A stretch of 64,000 nucleotides of DNA, taken from Sarocladium kiliense (Eukaryota; Ascomycota; Sordariomycetes; Hypocreales; Sarocladiaceae). Under the pieces are notes generated by a model. That model made no database searches. It was not told where the DNA came from and worked only from the letters and a program-made list of their open reading frames with translations. Positions 1-10,857 of this stretch are shown in pieces. Location: contig JAUZTG010000042.1 in the NCBI GenBank assembly GCA_030734395.1, positions 1,426,001 through 1,490,000 of the forward strand. Reading direction: 5' to 3'. Each line of letters begins with the position of its first letter. The stretch's first letter is position 1. Position numbers and translations under genes: made by a program.

Positions 1-2
1 AG

Positions 3-512
3 CCTCTTGGCATCTACTTGGCTACTCTCGTCCTTTGGGGATACAGTACAGCTTCAATTTACATATCTGAGAACACTACGGCGCACGATGAGATCGCCCG
101 TCGACAAGCGGCTCAGCCACATGACGGGAGTGGCCGCCCTGACCTCTCACCGAATCCAACCGCGTCAGTCAGAACGATGTCCCCGCTATCTGGTATGGAC
201 GAGGATCCGGAGGGAATGCAGTTCTATGTTGACCGGCCTTGTGATGACGAGATTGTCCAAGCTTATGTCAAATATGGGCGCAAAATGTCAGGTCGTCTCT
301 CCCAAGTTGGCGATCTATGTCAAGTGGATGCTCCACGGAAGATTCTGGCTCAGGGAGAGCGAATTCTAGAGGCAAGACAACGAACTGGAAAGCAGCGAGG
401 CGGCGATGGAAGCATTACGAGTCCCTCAGGTGCTGGCAGTCCAGTCACATGGGGGATCACGACACACTATCTCAAGATTTTGCGAGATTTCTCACAGGCA
501 AAGGATATTTGA
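3..512 (+). CDS. 3' end of a fungal-specific transcription factor (partial)
   Basis: The reading frame is open from the left edge of the window to a TGA at 510-512, so this is the C-terminal part of a gene that begins outside. The first visible residues (LGIYLATLVLWGYSTAS) resemble the hydrophobic helix near the end of the fungal_trans domain in zinc-cluster and C2H2 regulators. A Ser/Pro-rich linker follows, then a tail with DDEIVQAYVKYG, a KILAQGERIL helix and a TWGITTHYLKIL segment, an arrangement seen at the end of such proteins. The DNA-binding domain is not in the window, so neither the zinc-finger class nor the target genes can be stated. Class assignment is an inference from the tail only. 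Confidence 0.6.
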   Translation, partial: PLGIYLATLVLWGYSTASIYISENTTAHDEIARRQAAQPHDGSGRPDLSPNPTASVRTMSPLSGMDEDPEGMQFYVDRPCDDEIVQAYVKYGRKMSGRLSQVGDLCQVDAPRKILAQGERILEARQRTGKQRGGDGSITSPSGAGSPVTWGITTHYLKILRDFSQAKDI

Positions 513-597
513 AGGCCGCAACAGACCAGCTGGTGTAGATAATGAGGATCATAGGAGGGATATAACTTTGCTTCCTGACTAACTGCCGACTCTTCCG

Positions 598-1143
598 TCA
601 CGTCGATACCTGTTGTAAATCACTGAAATGTCTCGCGTCGAGTTCCCGCGGGCCGGCCCTTAGTCTTTCGTCGGCATACGCGACAGCGGAGCTTTTGAGC
701 TCTTCAAGGTCGAGGTCAGGGACCCAGCCCTGCTTCTGCAAAGCCTGTATAGCCTTTATGACCCACGTCACGCAGTTCTCCTGGGGATTTGAGTCCTTCA
801 CGGGAAGAGGCACCGCGCCGAAGAAGTCTTTGAGCTCATCCATGGATACACCTTTGGGCACTTCCCCGATGATCAGGTGGCCCATTAGCTTCGGAGCAAG
901 GGTTGGATCCTCGGTCTGCTGGACTCGGAACCGCCAGTCCATTGCGGGGTTGATCAGGCGAAAAGTGACCGGGTCGATGTTCGATGCGTCGGTCGCATCA
1001 AAGACGCGACGCTCTCCTGCCTCTCCCTCTGGAGGCATCACAACGATAGCCCAGTGATAGGCTCCGGCGCCAGAAGTCCGCCGGGCGCTGGCTTGCGAAA
1101 AGTGATCTCGATGGTACAGAGCCACAGCGATGAGGCGAGACAT
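598..1143 (-). CDS. Small fungal protein of unknown function (DUF6914-like)
   Basis: Single-exon gene of 181 residues. The frame extends upstream to a TTG codon, but the first ATG, reading MSRLIAVALYHRD, fits the usual start of this family. Visible features are an N-terminal beta-strand-like stretch, a YHWAIVV segment, a DWRFRVQQTED segment and NCVTWVIKAIQAL near residue 130, where an Asn-Cys pair sits before a helix. It recalls a family of uncharacterised fungal proteins (DUF6914 as I remember it). No signal peptide or membrane segment is present, so it is probably cytosolic. The Cys and His could suggest a papain-like fold, but that is speculation. No function is assigned. Confidence 0.65.
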   Translation of the reverse strand: MSRLIAVALYHRDHFSQASARRTSGAGAYHWAIVVMPPEGEAGERRVFDATDASNIDPVTFRLINPAMDWRFRVQQTEDPTLAPKLMGHLIIGEVPKGVSMDELKDFFGAVPLPVKDSNPQENCVTWVIKAIQALQKQGWVPDLDLEELKSSAVAYADERLRAGPRELDARHFSDLQQVST

Positions 1144-1606
1144 GGCGGGTTCGTGGTTCAATCGCTGCGACGGTTAGCATGGGCACCATCTGGAGGGCAA
1201 AGTCGTCTCAAAACTCACGCTGGACGCCTAGAAGCGCCCTTATCAATTCGCAGCCGTTATGCACAGATGTTGAGAAGGAGGATGAGCGATGGGCAACATG
1301 GGTCGGCGGTACTTGTCCAATGTGCCTCGTGCCCAGTCTGGCTGCAGATCCATATCCGTTTAGCGAGATCGACAACATCCAACCCACTGTGGTAAGGTGT
1401 TGTGTGGATGGTCTTCTTCTAACTAAGGGCATTAGCATGTCACTTCTGCGCAACAATTCGATCATGAGCTGCTATGACATGGTTCCCGGCATTCAGCTCC
1501 GTTGCTATAGGTCGAGATCGTTAATAGAATATCCGAGAAGCAGGATACGCTCCTTTTTGTTACCTTTGACTCGTTGGTCAGAGCATTTCTCTCCGGCCAG
1601 ATTATT

Positions 1607-1690
1607 AAATAGGATAGCAAGTAGCAAAAGGAGCAAAACAGTAAGTGAAATCAGTAGTAGGATAGGAAGTAGAGGAGGAAGGAAAGAACG
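1607..1690 (+). repeat. 12-bp-period GAATAG-type repeat, cluster A1
   Basis: Related hexamers recur every 12 bases: AAATAG at 1607, AAGTAG at 1619, GAGCAA at 1631, AAGTGA at 1643, TAGTAG at 1655, AAGTAG at 1667 and AAGGAA at 1679. The spacing is regular but the units are degenerate. Confidence 0.5.
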
Positions 1691-1999
1691 AAGCAGAATA
1701 CCACATAGGGTCTCGTTCTACAAGTCGTGTCCAAGGCAAATAGCTGCGGCTAGCCTAAATGTACGTCATGGGAGGGAACTCTAAGTGGCTTGAGAATCAC
1801 TCAGCCTCCGGTCACTAGTGCAAGGGCAAAGGGAAACAAAAGGGAGTGTGACGCCAGTTGAGTAATGCGGGAAGGGAGATTAGAGATCGCCTTTGCGAGT
1901 TGGGATCTACCTTGTAGCAACTTTGTGGTCCAGTGCCCCTCACCTCGCGGTGGTAAGCCTGCCGCCTACCAAAGCTTCAAGCAGGAGTGAGATAGTAGA

Positions 2000-2085
2000 T
2001 AGAATAGGAAGTACAATAAAGAGCAAAGATAAGGAGTAATAGAGCATAAATGAAGGAGAAAAATAGGAAATAGAATACGGATAGC
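2000..2085 (+). repeat. 12-bp-period GAATAG-type repeat, cluster A2
   Basis: GAATAG at 2002 is followed at 12-base steps by CAATAA (2014), AAGATA (2026), an AATAG core (2038) and, after a decayed unit, AATAG (2062) and AATAC (2074) cores. Confidence 0.5.
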
Positions 2086-2324
2086 ATACAACGTATTAGG
2101 CTAATCTTATTGATAAGGTGACGTGGAACTGGTGGGAGTCTAGTGTAGGGTAGTTAGACTCGCAACGCCGATTCTCGGCCTGTTCAGACTTCTTATCAAC
2201 CAAACTCTGTTGAAACGAGTCACCGCCAGTGGTATGTGTAGGGACCAAGCAGCAACAGAAGAAGGTCTGAACTGAGACCTTACATCAACAAAGTTCATTC
2301 ATATCTTATAGCTCACCGCCAGCC

Positions 2325-5301
2325 ATGGAGGTTGTGACACTTGCTGCGGCTTCTTTGCCGAGCATCCCGCTGGACTTCCTTGGTAATCGGGATCGTATCC
2401 TCGAGTCTATCCGCATCGCTAAGGAGCAGGGCGCTACCCTCCGAACTGGTCCCGAGCTGGAAATCCCCGGCTATGGCTGCCTTGATCACCATCTGGAGAG
2501 TGACACCGAGCTGCACTCATGGGAGGTTCTCGCGGAGATCATCTCCGATCCCATGTGCAAGGGCATGTTGATCGACCTAGGCATGGGTGTCAGACATAAA
2601 AATGTCCAGTACAATTCCCGAGTACTGTGCACGTATCGCAAGGTTTTGGGAATCCGAGCAAAGCAGGGTATATGATACATGCATTCTCTGATCATCGTCC
2701 AGTCTGTTACTAACGATATCATCAGCGCTCGCCAACGATGGACTCTACCGCGAGACTCGCCATTTCACGGCATGGACCAAAGAGAGGCAGGTTGAGGACT
2801 GCAAACTTCACGCTGTCATTAGGGAAGTAACGGGCCAGTCCACCGCACCGATCGGTGATATGATCTTTGAGACCCATGACACAAGTATCGCACATGAGAC
2901 TTGCGAGGAAATGGTAAGTTGACGCCTCCTAGATACCACGTACGTGGCAAAGTTGACCAATAACCCGCTAGTTTGTTCCTCGACACCCATCTATCTTCAC
3001 TGGCCGTGAGTTGCAGTTTCGTCCACGTAAATGAATGCGCAGCAACTAACCAAGGCACAGTTGACGGCGCGGAGATCTTCCTTGTGGGTATTTTGTAGCT
3101 GCCTTTTTGGGATTCCATTGCTGATAGCCAGAAAAGAACTCATCCGCATCTCATGCGCAGCTGAGAAAGTTGAAAGAGAGACTAGATCTCATTACCAACT
3201 CTTCCAAGCGCATGGGTGGTAGCTGCTATGTCTACTCCAACTGCATTGTGCGTCATCCCCAGTCCAGTTCAAGCCGCGTATGCTGACCTTGGACTCACGC
3301 AGGGCCTCGACGGAGATGCTCGTGTTCTATTGTAATACCACCTTCTCCAGCACAATACCAGATTCGATGAGCTAACATCTTGCACAGTGACGGCAGTAGT
3401 CTAATCTGCTGCAATGGCGCAGTCGTCGCTCAGTCTTCTCAGTTCTCTCTGCTCAAGGTTGAAGTGATCACTGCGACCATCGATCTTGGCCGCGTTCGCA
3501 CCAATCGCAGCTCTTCGCGAGGTGTTCAAGCTGCTGCACAGGCTGCTTATCCCCGAGTTTATTGCGACATCACCCTCTCTCAGTCCAGCTCCGATCTCTT
3601 CCTTGCGGGTGGCGTTGTCTCCCCTGAAATCGAGATCAAGCTTCTGGACCCTATGGAGGAGATTCACCTCAGTACCGCGGTTTACCTATGGAACTATCTG
3701 TCAAGAACCATGAGCGGTGGCTTCTTCCTCGCCCTGTCTGGCGGCCTCGATTCCTCATCCGTCGCGCTGATGGTGTTTGGCATGTGCAAGCTTGTGCTGA
3801 AGTCTATCCAGAACGGTGAAGAGAGCACGCTGCGTGACTTGAGAGCTGTGGTAGGTATCAAGGACTTCATGCCGAAAACAGCGGAAGAAATCGTCTCCAA
3901 GATCCTCTTCTCTGCATACATGGGCACAGTGAACAGCGGAGCTGAGACCCGATCACGTAAGTCGGCGTAACACGAAACGAGCGGCCTTTTCGATGCTGAC
4001 ACTTCACATAGGAGCTAAGAGACTGGCCGCGCAAATCGGCTCAAACCACATGGACACGAACATCGACAAGGCTGTGAACGCTCACGTCGAGATTCTTTCT
4101 GATGCTCTAGATGGCTTCCAGCCCCAGTACGCCGTCCACGGAGGCTCAACTAGTGAGAACATCGCGCTCCAGAACATCCAGGCACGATCTCGTATGGTCT
4201 TCAGCTATGCTCTCAGCCAGATCATGACGACAGCAAAGGCCATGCCAAGAGCAGGTGCATCTTTATTGGTTCTTGCATCCACTAATGTTGACGGTCAGTC
4301 ATAACGTACCCTTTGCCCCGTTCCGACGCAAACTGATTATCACCTAGAACACTTGAGAGGATATTTGACCAAGGTTTGCTCGATATGCGCAACTTCATGA
4401 TTGGGAGAACGCATTGAACTGACTTGGACTAGTACGATGCCAGTTCCGCCGATCTCGCCCCGTTGGGCTCGATCTCGAAGGCCGACGCAGCCAGGTTCCA
4501 GCGCTGGGCCCGCGACACCTGGGATATGCCCATCATGAACGAGTTCCTGGAGGCCACCCCCACAGCTGAGCTTCTGCCTCTGTCGGCCGGTGTCCAGTCC
4601 GATGAAGAGGTCCGTTGCTCTACATGCTGTCAAGGCTTTGCGTATCACGCCAACTAATGCGATATGGCTGCAGGAAATGGGCTTGCGATATGATCAACTT
4701 TCAGAGTTTGGGTGAGCAACCGCCGAGATGCACCCTTGGGTTTATCTGCCTTTACTACATTGTGATGTTCTGACTTGCCGTGATATCTAGTATCCTGCGA
4801 TCCATCCATCGTGCAGGCCCGTGGAGTGCATACTTGCGGCTCCTCCCCGAATGGAAGGCTCGCCATGGTATGGGACCGCGCGAGGTTGCCGAGAAGGTGT
4901 TCACATTCTTCCGATTTTAGTAAGTAGCTCGCAAGCGAGAAAAGGAAGAAGATGAAACTTCAAAATGATATCACGGCTAACTGCTTGCAGCGCAATCAAC
5001 AGGCACAAGGCGACCATTATTACCAGCGCGGTGTAAGATACCTTGGTAAGCATAATCGTCGAGCAAAGCTGACCTTACTCAGACACCTCTCCGGGTACTC
5101 TCCCGACGACAACCGCTTCGAGTAAGTCTATTCTCTGTCTCGCCTCTCATATCGGAGGAAGACTCGCCGTTCTAACCTTGACGCTTTCCTAGTCTCCGCC
5201 CCTACCTTTACGTTGTCAGCTGGCCTTGGCAGTTCAACAAGATTCGTGCACATGTCGAGGAGATGGAGAAAAGTCTTCAGGAGAGGGAGAACGTGGATTG
5301 A
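2325..5301 (+). CDS. QNS1: Glutamine-dependent NAD+ synthetase
   Basis: Makes NAD+ from deamido-NAD+, ATP and glutamine, the last step of NAD synthesis. Fifteen exons join in frame to 712 residues: 2325-2667, 2726-2913, 2972-3005, 3061-3083, 3137-3247, 3303-3331, 3388-3956, 4012-4293, 4348-4373, 4433-4609, 4674-4711, 4791-4919, 4991-5032, 5083-5121, 5193-5301. The N-terminal nitrilase-type glutaminase domain keeps its Glu (GPELEIPGYGC), Lys (IRAKQALANDG) and Cys (ETCEEMF). The synthetase domain has the PP-loop LSGGLDS and later NVDEHLRGYLTKYDASSAD and YSPDDNRFDLRP. Length is normal for the eukaryotic fused enzyme. Two oddities are the fourteen introns with several exons of only 23-42 nt, and noticeable divergence (ITSAVHLSGYSP where LTP-YHAE-YSP is usual). 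It could be a second, diverged copy. Confidence 0.9.
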
Positions 5302-6189
5302 GAGACTCTGCATCGCTGCCCACAGCACTCGGCACGACGCACACGGCAGAGGCCTAGACTGGCGGCTACATCCGCTCATGCTATGGTATCGCCGTGATTG
5401 GCATTTATTTAGAAACTTGCAAGCTTTCGGAGGTAATTTGCTGGACGGTGACGGATTAGAGATACAGGTGACTTGCACTTACACGTTAGAATGTATGGAT
5501 TCTGGCCATCCTGTGACCGACTTGCACATGGCCGCAGATCTGAACGACTATCGCTCATCAATACAATCTACCAATATGACAAGAGGCTGAAGGCTTATGC
5601 TGCACCTTTCAGGAAGTATGAAGCTTCGATCGATCTGGCCAATGTCATCGGCCAGTTCGGAAACGCGAACCGTCAACGTGGACTGTGTCCCGCCACTGAC
5701 ACCTAAGCGAGGTGCAATTAATAAACCTAACCTCGAGCCTTATCTTTAGGACGTGCGAACCATCTTCTAGTCATGTAGCCACCATGTGGGAGAATACCCG
5801 GGTCGCTGCTTGTTTGGGCGGAGGTACAGCCTCCGAGCGCCTCGATGGAGTTGGCCGGATCATCCCCTCCTTTTCGCCTTCGGCAACCTAGACCCCAGAC
5901 GGGAGTTCTAGAACTCGATATCCGGGATTTCCAACCACTTCATCCGACTGGGCACTCTCTCTTTGACGGTGGGAAATGGGGAATCCGCCTTCGAGTGATC
6001 ACAAGCCCAGTTGGAGCAAGGTAGCGCCAGTCCTTCATCCGTAATTGCTCCGGAAGCAATACTACCTTATCAAGCCACCGACGATGTATGAATGGGTGTT
6101 TGATCGGTAGTATAAAGGCTTCTCTGTTCCTCGCTCGCTCAGACTCAATGTTGAGATCGTCAGCCCTCACTCGATAAACTCACATCACA
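5302..6189. other. Intergenic: NAD+ synthetase 3' side and LPMO promoter
   Basis: No gene is supported. The short ORFs here run on from the last NAD+ synthetase exon or lack family features. The distal half is the LPMO promoter, with a TATA element at 6111 and a CCCCAG motif at 5893-5898, which reads CTGGGG on the other strand and fits the CreA/Cre1 carbon-repression consensus. Confidence 0.6.
6111..6116 (+). promoter_or_regulatory. TATA box of the LPMO gene
   Basis: TATAAA lies 79 bases before the LPMO start codon, a usual distance for a regulated fungal secreted-enzyme gene. Confidence 0.6.
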
Positions 6190-7308
6190 ATGAAGGTCCT
6201 TTCGCTCCTCGCCTCTGCCAGCGCAGTCAGCGCACACACCATCTTCCAGAACCTCGTCGCTGGAGGCCGCGACTATGGTCAAGGAAACGGTGTCCGCATT
6301 CCCTCCTACAACGGTCCCATCGAGGATGTGAGCTCCAACTCAATGGCCTGCAACGGCAACCCCAACCCGACATCGTCGACCTCCACCATCATCGATGTGC
6401 AGGCTGGTTCTGAGGTGACTGCTCTCTGGCGCTACATGCTCAGCACCACGGGAACCGCTCCCAATGATATCATGGACAGCACCCACAAGGGTCCGACCAT
6501 GGCCTACCTCAAGAAGGTCAGCAACGCGGCAACTGACTCCGGTGTCGGTGGCGGCTGGTTCAAGATCCAGGAGGATGGCTTCAACAACGGTGTCTGGGGC
6601 ACTGAGAAGGTTATTAACGGCAAGGGAGAGCACAAGATCAAGATCCCTGACTGCATTGCGCCTGGTCAATACCTCCTCCGCGCGGAGATGCTCGCGCTGC
6701 ACGCCGCGGGCAGCTACCCTGGCGCTCAGTTCTATGTGAGTATAGCTTTAACAATGCCAGATTGACTTCAACTGACATGATTCTTCAGATGGAATGCGCT
6801 CAGATCAACGTTATCGGCGGCTCTGGAACTGCTAACCCCTCGACCGTCAGCTTCCCCGGTGCCTACTCTGTAAGTGACTACGATTTCCTTGCGGGATCAC
6901 CTTTGATGCACGCCCACTAACCTCCAAAATTAGTCTTCCGACCCTGGTGTCAGGATCAGCATCTACTACCCTCCCGTGACCAACTATGTCATTCCAGGCC
7001 CTCGTCCCTTGACCTGCTCCGGCAGCGGTGGTGGTGGTACCAACCGTGAGTGCTCACATTATCTTTAATCGAGTTGACATGCTGACGACGGATTGATAGC
7101 CCCTCCCGCCTCTTCCACTACCCTCCGCACCTCGACGACAACCACCTCGGCTACAACCACCTCTCGTCCTCCGGCTACTAGCTCTGCCTCCAGCGGCGGT
7201 GCTGCCCAGTGGGCGCAGTGTGGCGGACGTGACTGGACTGGTGTCAAGGGCTGTGTTGCTCCTTACACCTGCACGGTTATCAACGAGTACTACCACCAAT
7301 GCACATAG
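6190..7308 (+). CDS. AA9 lytic polysaccharide monooxygenase with C-terminal CBM1
   Basis: Secreted copper enzyme that cleaves cellulose or related beta-glucans oxidatively. Four exons (6190-6735, 6789-6869, 6934-7045, 7100-7308) give 315 residues. A 15-residue signal peptide ending SAVSA exposes His16 as the first residue of the mature protein. With His99 (in STHKGP) it forms the expected histidine brace. His171, Gln180 and Tyr182 (LHAAGSYPGAQFY) match the second-shell and axial residues. The catalytic domain ends near residue 240. A Ser/Thr/Pro linker follows, then a cellulose-binding CBM1 starting WAQCGGRDWTG, with four Cys and aromatic residues. A TATA box lies upstream. Introns are 53, 64 and 54 nt. 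All key residues are present, so it should be active. Confidence 0.95.
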
Positions 7309-8052
7309 AGCGAAGCATAAGGCAGCGCTGCCAGTTGAGTCTGGGTAGTGTAACGCTGGAGTTTTACATGGTGAAGAATTTATACTTGTACATACATATT
7401 CTTTCGTCAATCCAATTCGAAGCTTCAGGTCCAAGGAACGTGCAGTCTCTCGTCAGAGTGTGATTGCTCTTTTCGCGTTAGAGCTTGCTGGTGAAATGTA
7501 AAGGAAGGTCAGTAATATAGCCGTTCTTGACATATGTTCTCGCAAGAGTTCAAGCACGCTAGGTTTATCTGGAACAGCGGTACCAGTATAGAGGCATATT
7601 GCTCTCTGTACTCCGTAAAGTGCTTACCTTTGCATAGCTATTCCTACCCTTGGAACATAACACTGGCATCTCCAAGAAGCCCTCGGCGATGGTTTTGGGA
7701 ACTTCAAGGTGAAGACCCCTGTGCGCTGGAAAGTCAACAAGGTGGCGTGAGTTGAGAAGGCTACGTCCACGCGAGGAATACGAAAGGTGGACTGCAAGGC
7801 TTCAAGCTTATTCCTCAAGCCGTGACCCCGGACTAATTAATCCTTTAGCCAGGGGTTCGATACAACTAATCACCAGGGGTGCCCTCGCCTCAGCATACGC
7901 CGCACAGGAAAAATGGAGGTCGGCTCTGGCGAGGCAGACTGACAAATCATCCTGAATATCGCGATTCAGATGCAGCATTGCAAATTCGACTCTTCGACTG
8001 AGTCAGAGGAGACATCTGCTCCGGGTTCTCGATAGTGTTGGGAGCCAACACA
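7309..8052. other. Intergenic, nothing recognised
   Basis: Between the LPMO stop and the GH72 start. The few ORFs show no family features. It presumably holds the LPMO 3' UTR and GH72 promoter. Confidence 0.5.
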
Positions 8053-9829
8053 ATGGCTTGCACCAACGTCTCACTCCTAAGCCTAGTGGCTGTACTGGCA
8101 TTTGCCGCTCGTGCCGCAATTGCTCTCTCTCCAATCTCCGTGAAAGGCACCAAGCTTTACGACGAAGATGGTAAACAGTTCTTTGTGAAAGGTATGTTTG
8201 CTGCGCATATGGTCACCCATCCGTTCCACTGACATAGCTACAGGCGTGGCGTACAACCCATTGCCTCTCGACGCCGACCATAGAGATCCGCTCATCGATA
8301 CAAAGCGATGCCAAATCGACGCTGGCCTAATCAGTGAGCTCGGTGCGAACACTATACGTGTTTACGAGGTCGAGGGTGACGGCGATCACGATGGTTGTAT
8401 GGAGATCTTTGCAAACGCAGGCATATACGTCTGGCTCGATCTACCAAGTGTCGAGCATTCATACAATAGGGTCAGTTATTGTACCTACCTACCTTGTTCC
8501 CCCTTAATCACACTGAATTGCTGCAGGTAACACCCGTTTGGACACGAACAATGTACGATGCGTGGACAAGAACTGTTGATAACTTTGCCGAGCACGACAA
8601 CCTGCTTTTCTTCACGATAGGCAACGAAGTCCTCTATGCGGATAGTAAGACGACACCAGGTTTTGCACACTTACAGACTCCTCTAACGCGATACCCGTAT
8701 AGCACTCGACCCGGCCCCATATATCAAAGCTGCTGTCCGAGATGTGAAGGCTTTCCGAAACGCACGTGGTTACCGCCCCATTCCCATCATCTACGCTGCC
8801 AACGATGAAATGCAAATCCGCGCCCTGACCTCGGAATACTTGGCATGTGGAGACGAAGAGGAAGCTGTCGATGCATTCGGGATCAATGTGTATTCCTGGT
8901 GTGGCGATTCCAGTTTCTACGAGGCCGGCTACGATAAGATCTATGAGGAGTTCCAGGACCTCAACATCCCAGTACTGTTCTCCGAGACAGGCTGTAAGCC
9001 AGACAAGGGCGACCGCAAGTTCCCCGACGTAGAGGCAATGTTGGGGAAAAGTCTACAGGCAGTCTTCTCTGGACTTGTGGTCTACGAATGGGCCATGCAT
9101 GCAAACGAATACGGCATCGTGGAGTATCCAACATCAAGTCTGGGCGAAGGCTTTCCGACGACGATGGCTGAATACAACTCGCTGTCAGTAAAGTTTGCGA
9201 CCATGAATCCAACTGGCACGAGTCGCAATAGATATACGCCTTCGAACTCACCACCAGAGTGTCCAGATTCGATGTTTGGCTGGGCGACTCGAGAAGCTTT
9301 ACCAACCATCCGTGGGCTCAACGTGGCCACTGTGACCCAGCGAGCAAGTTGGTCCGAGTCCATCACCAGAACTAACGAGGGATCAAGAACAGGTACAGGA
9401 CCCACGGACAGCTCGGAAACTGGTGGCTCAGGTCAGGGCGGAGGGTCAGGACAGAACCAGAACGAAGAACAGAACGGGTCAGAGGGAGACGGCGGTGGTC
9501 TATCTGCTGGTGCAATCGGTGGCATCGCCGCAGGCATCGCGGTTGTCGTTTTGGCAGGCATCGCTGCTGCAGTGTTCTTCTTCCTGCGTAAGAGGAAGGC
9601 CCAGAAAGCTGCGTCCACGTCACAGGGAGGAAATGACGCCCAGGTCTATGAGAAGAGCGGGAACCCAATCACAGCGTATGAGGTCGCAGCCCCAACCCCG
9701 GAGCTGGATGCGGGGGATCAGTACTCATCGCAAGAGCTGGACGCCCAGCATGGCTATTATGGGCCTGGGTCGAAGACGAATCCTGTCGAGCTGGATTCAC
9801 ATGCTCCTCAGATTCCAGGCGGCAGGTGA
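8053..9829 (+). CDS. GH72 beta-1,3-glucanosyltransferase with a transmembrane tail
   Basis: Cell-wall enzyme of the Gas/Gel family, which splits and rejoins beta-1,3-glucan chains outside the plasma membrane. Four exons (8053-8191, 8244-8470, 8527-8644, 8703-9829) give 536 residues. A signal peptide covers about residues 1-25. The GH72 domain starts VKGTKLYDEDGKQFFVKG. The acid/base Glu is in TIGNEVLYAD and the nucleophile Glu in LFSETGCK, where EYGC is commoner. NVYSWCG and the conserved Cys residues are present. No CBM43/X8 module follows. A Gly/Ser/Gln linker leads into a membrane helix (GGIAAGIAVVVLAGIAAAVF) with a basic stop-transfer RKRK and a cytosolic tail of about 80 residues. Most family members end in a GPI signal instead, so this one looks like a type I membrane protein resembling fungal wall sensors. 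Confidence 0.88.
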
Positions 9830-10857
9830 ATGGATCATACGATCAACAGAGTTTCGAGGCGCAGTATATAAGCACCATTATAAGCAGACATACAGTTTCA
9901 GAACGCACCTTGAATGTACTTGGTTGTAGCGATAGAAACAGTCACTGCGATTGAACAACACTCACTACAACAGTGAGAAGAGACGCGGGTCAGAGGAGGA
10001 TCTGGCGGAGCAACCGTGACATGATGCAAAGCAGGAGAGGGAATGGATTGGCAACCGCGGCAGTGACTAGAACAGCAATGGAAGCGAGATGACTAGCAAA
10101 TAAGCTCAAAGCGCGATTTCCAGAAAGCGATCCTGGTCCATGGCAGTTCTACCACGCAAACGACGTCATCACAGGTCAAGCGAGAGTATCCATTCATCCA
10201 TCCATTCTCACCGCCATGCTGCCACAGAGAACAGCAGCACCGCATCTTCCTCGATCAAGGAATCCCTCTTCCAGCCGCCTGCATATGCGCCACGGCGGGA
10301 ATTGGCGACAGAGATTTCGAGCCGGCTCCGGTCTCTCAGCTCCGGCAGACACACACAGCAACGCAACAGGACAAGTTCCTCGCGCGCGCAGGCTGTGATG
10401 GTGTGCTGTAGCGGGGTCTCCTACATGCCCCCGCCCCGCCTTGGGCGCTATCGGCAGAGCTTGCCAGGCACGGTACCTCGTTCCCCCGCTACGTTCGTAC
10501 CTTAACGCAGGTACCCATCCTGGTCGCCCATGCCCGTGTGTCAGCCACCTTCTGCAGCCAAACCGTTACGACCCGCGATGCCAGCTCAAATCGTCGATCC
10601 CGTCCATCACGCAGTTCCTCTCTTCTGACCGTGTCTGGCTCCCTCACTCTGTCTCTTCCTCTACGACTTGAGAAGCGAATTTACCCTTCCGCTCCGTTGC
10701 CTCGCCATTCCCTCTCTGCATATCCCTTCCTCTTCTTCCCCTCCGCCCTTCTTGGCTTTCCGCCATCACCCACGTTGCTGTGTCCCGCCATTCCTAAACC
10801 TCTCCTGCGTCATTCTGCGATAAGGGCCACCACTATCGAGCCTTTTTTCCCACCACC
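9830..10857. other. Intergenic: promoter and CT-rich leader of the GH63-like gene
   Basis: ORFs here are not protein-like. From about 10,580 to the start at 10,858 the plus strand is pyrimidine-rich and lacks ATG, as expected for a leader scanned by ribosomes. Confidence 0.55.

Larger units (their letters stand above)
1144..2324. other. Intergenic, with degenerate 12-bp repeat clusters
   Basis: Shared upstream region of the divergent DUF gene (-) and NAD+ synthetase (+). No convincing ORF is seen. Between about 1600 and 2090 the plus strand is rich in A and G and carries two clusters of the GAATAG-type 12-bp-period repeat described separately. The last 150 bases are the NAD+ synthetase leader. 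Confidence 0.6.
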
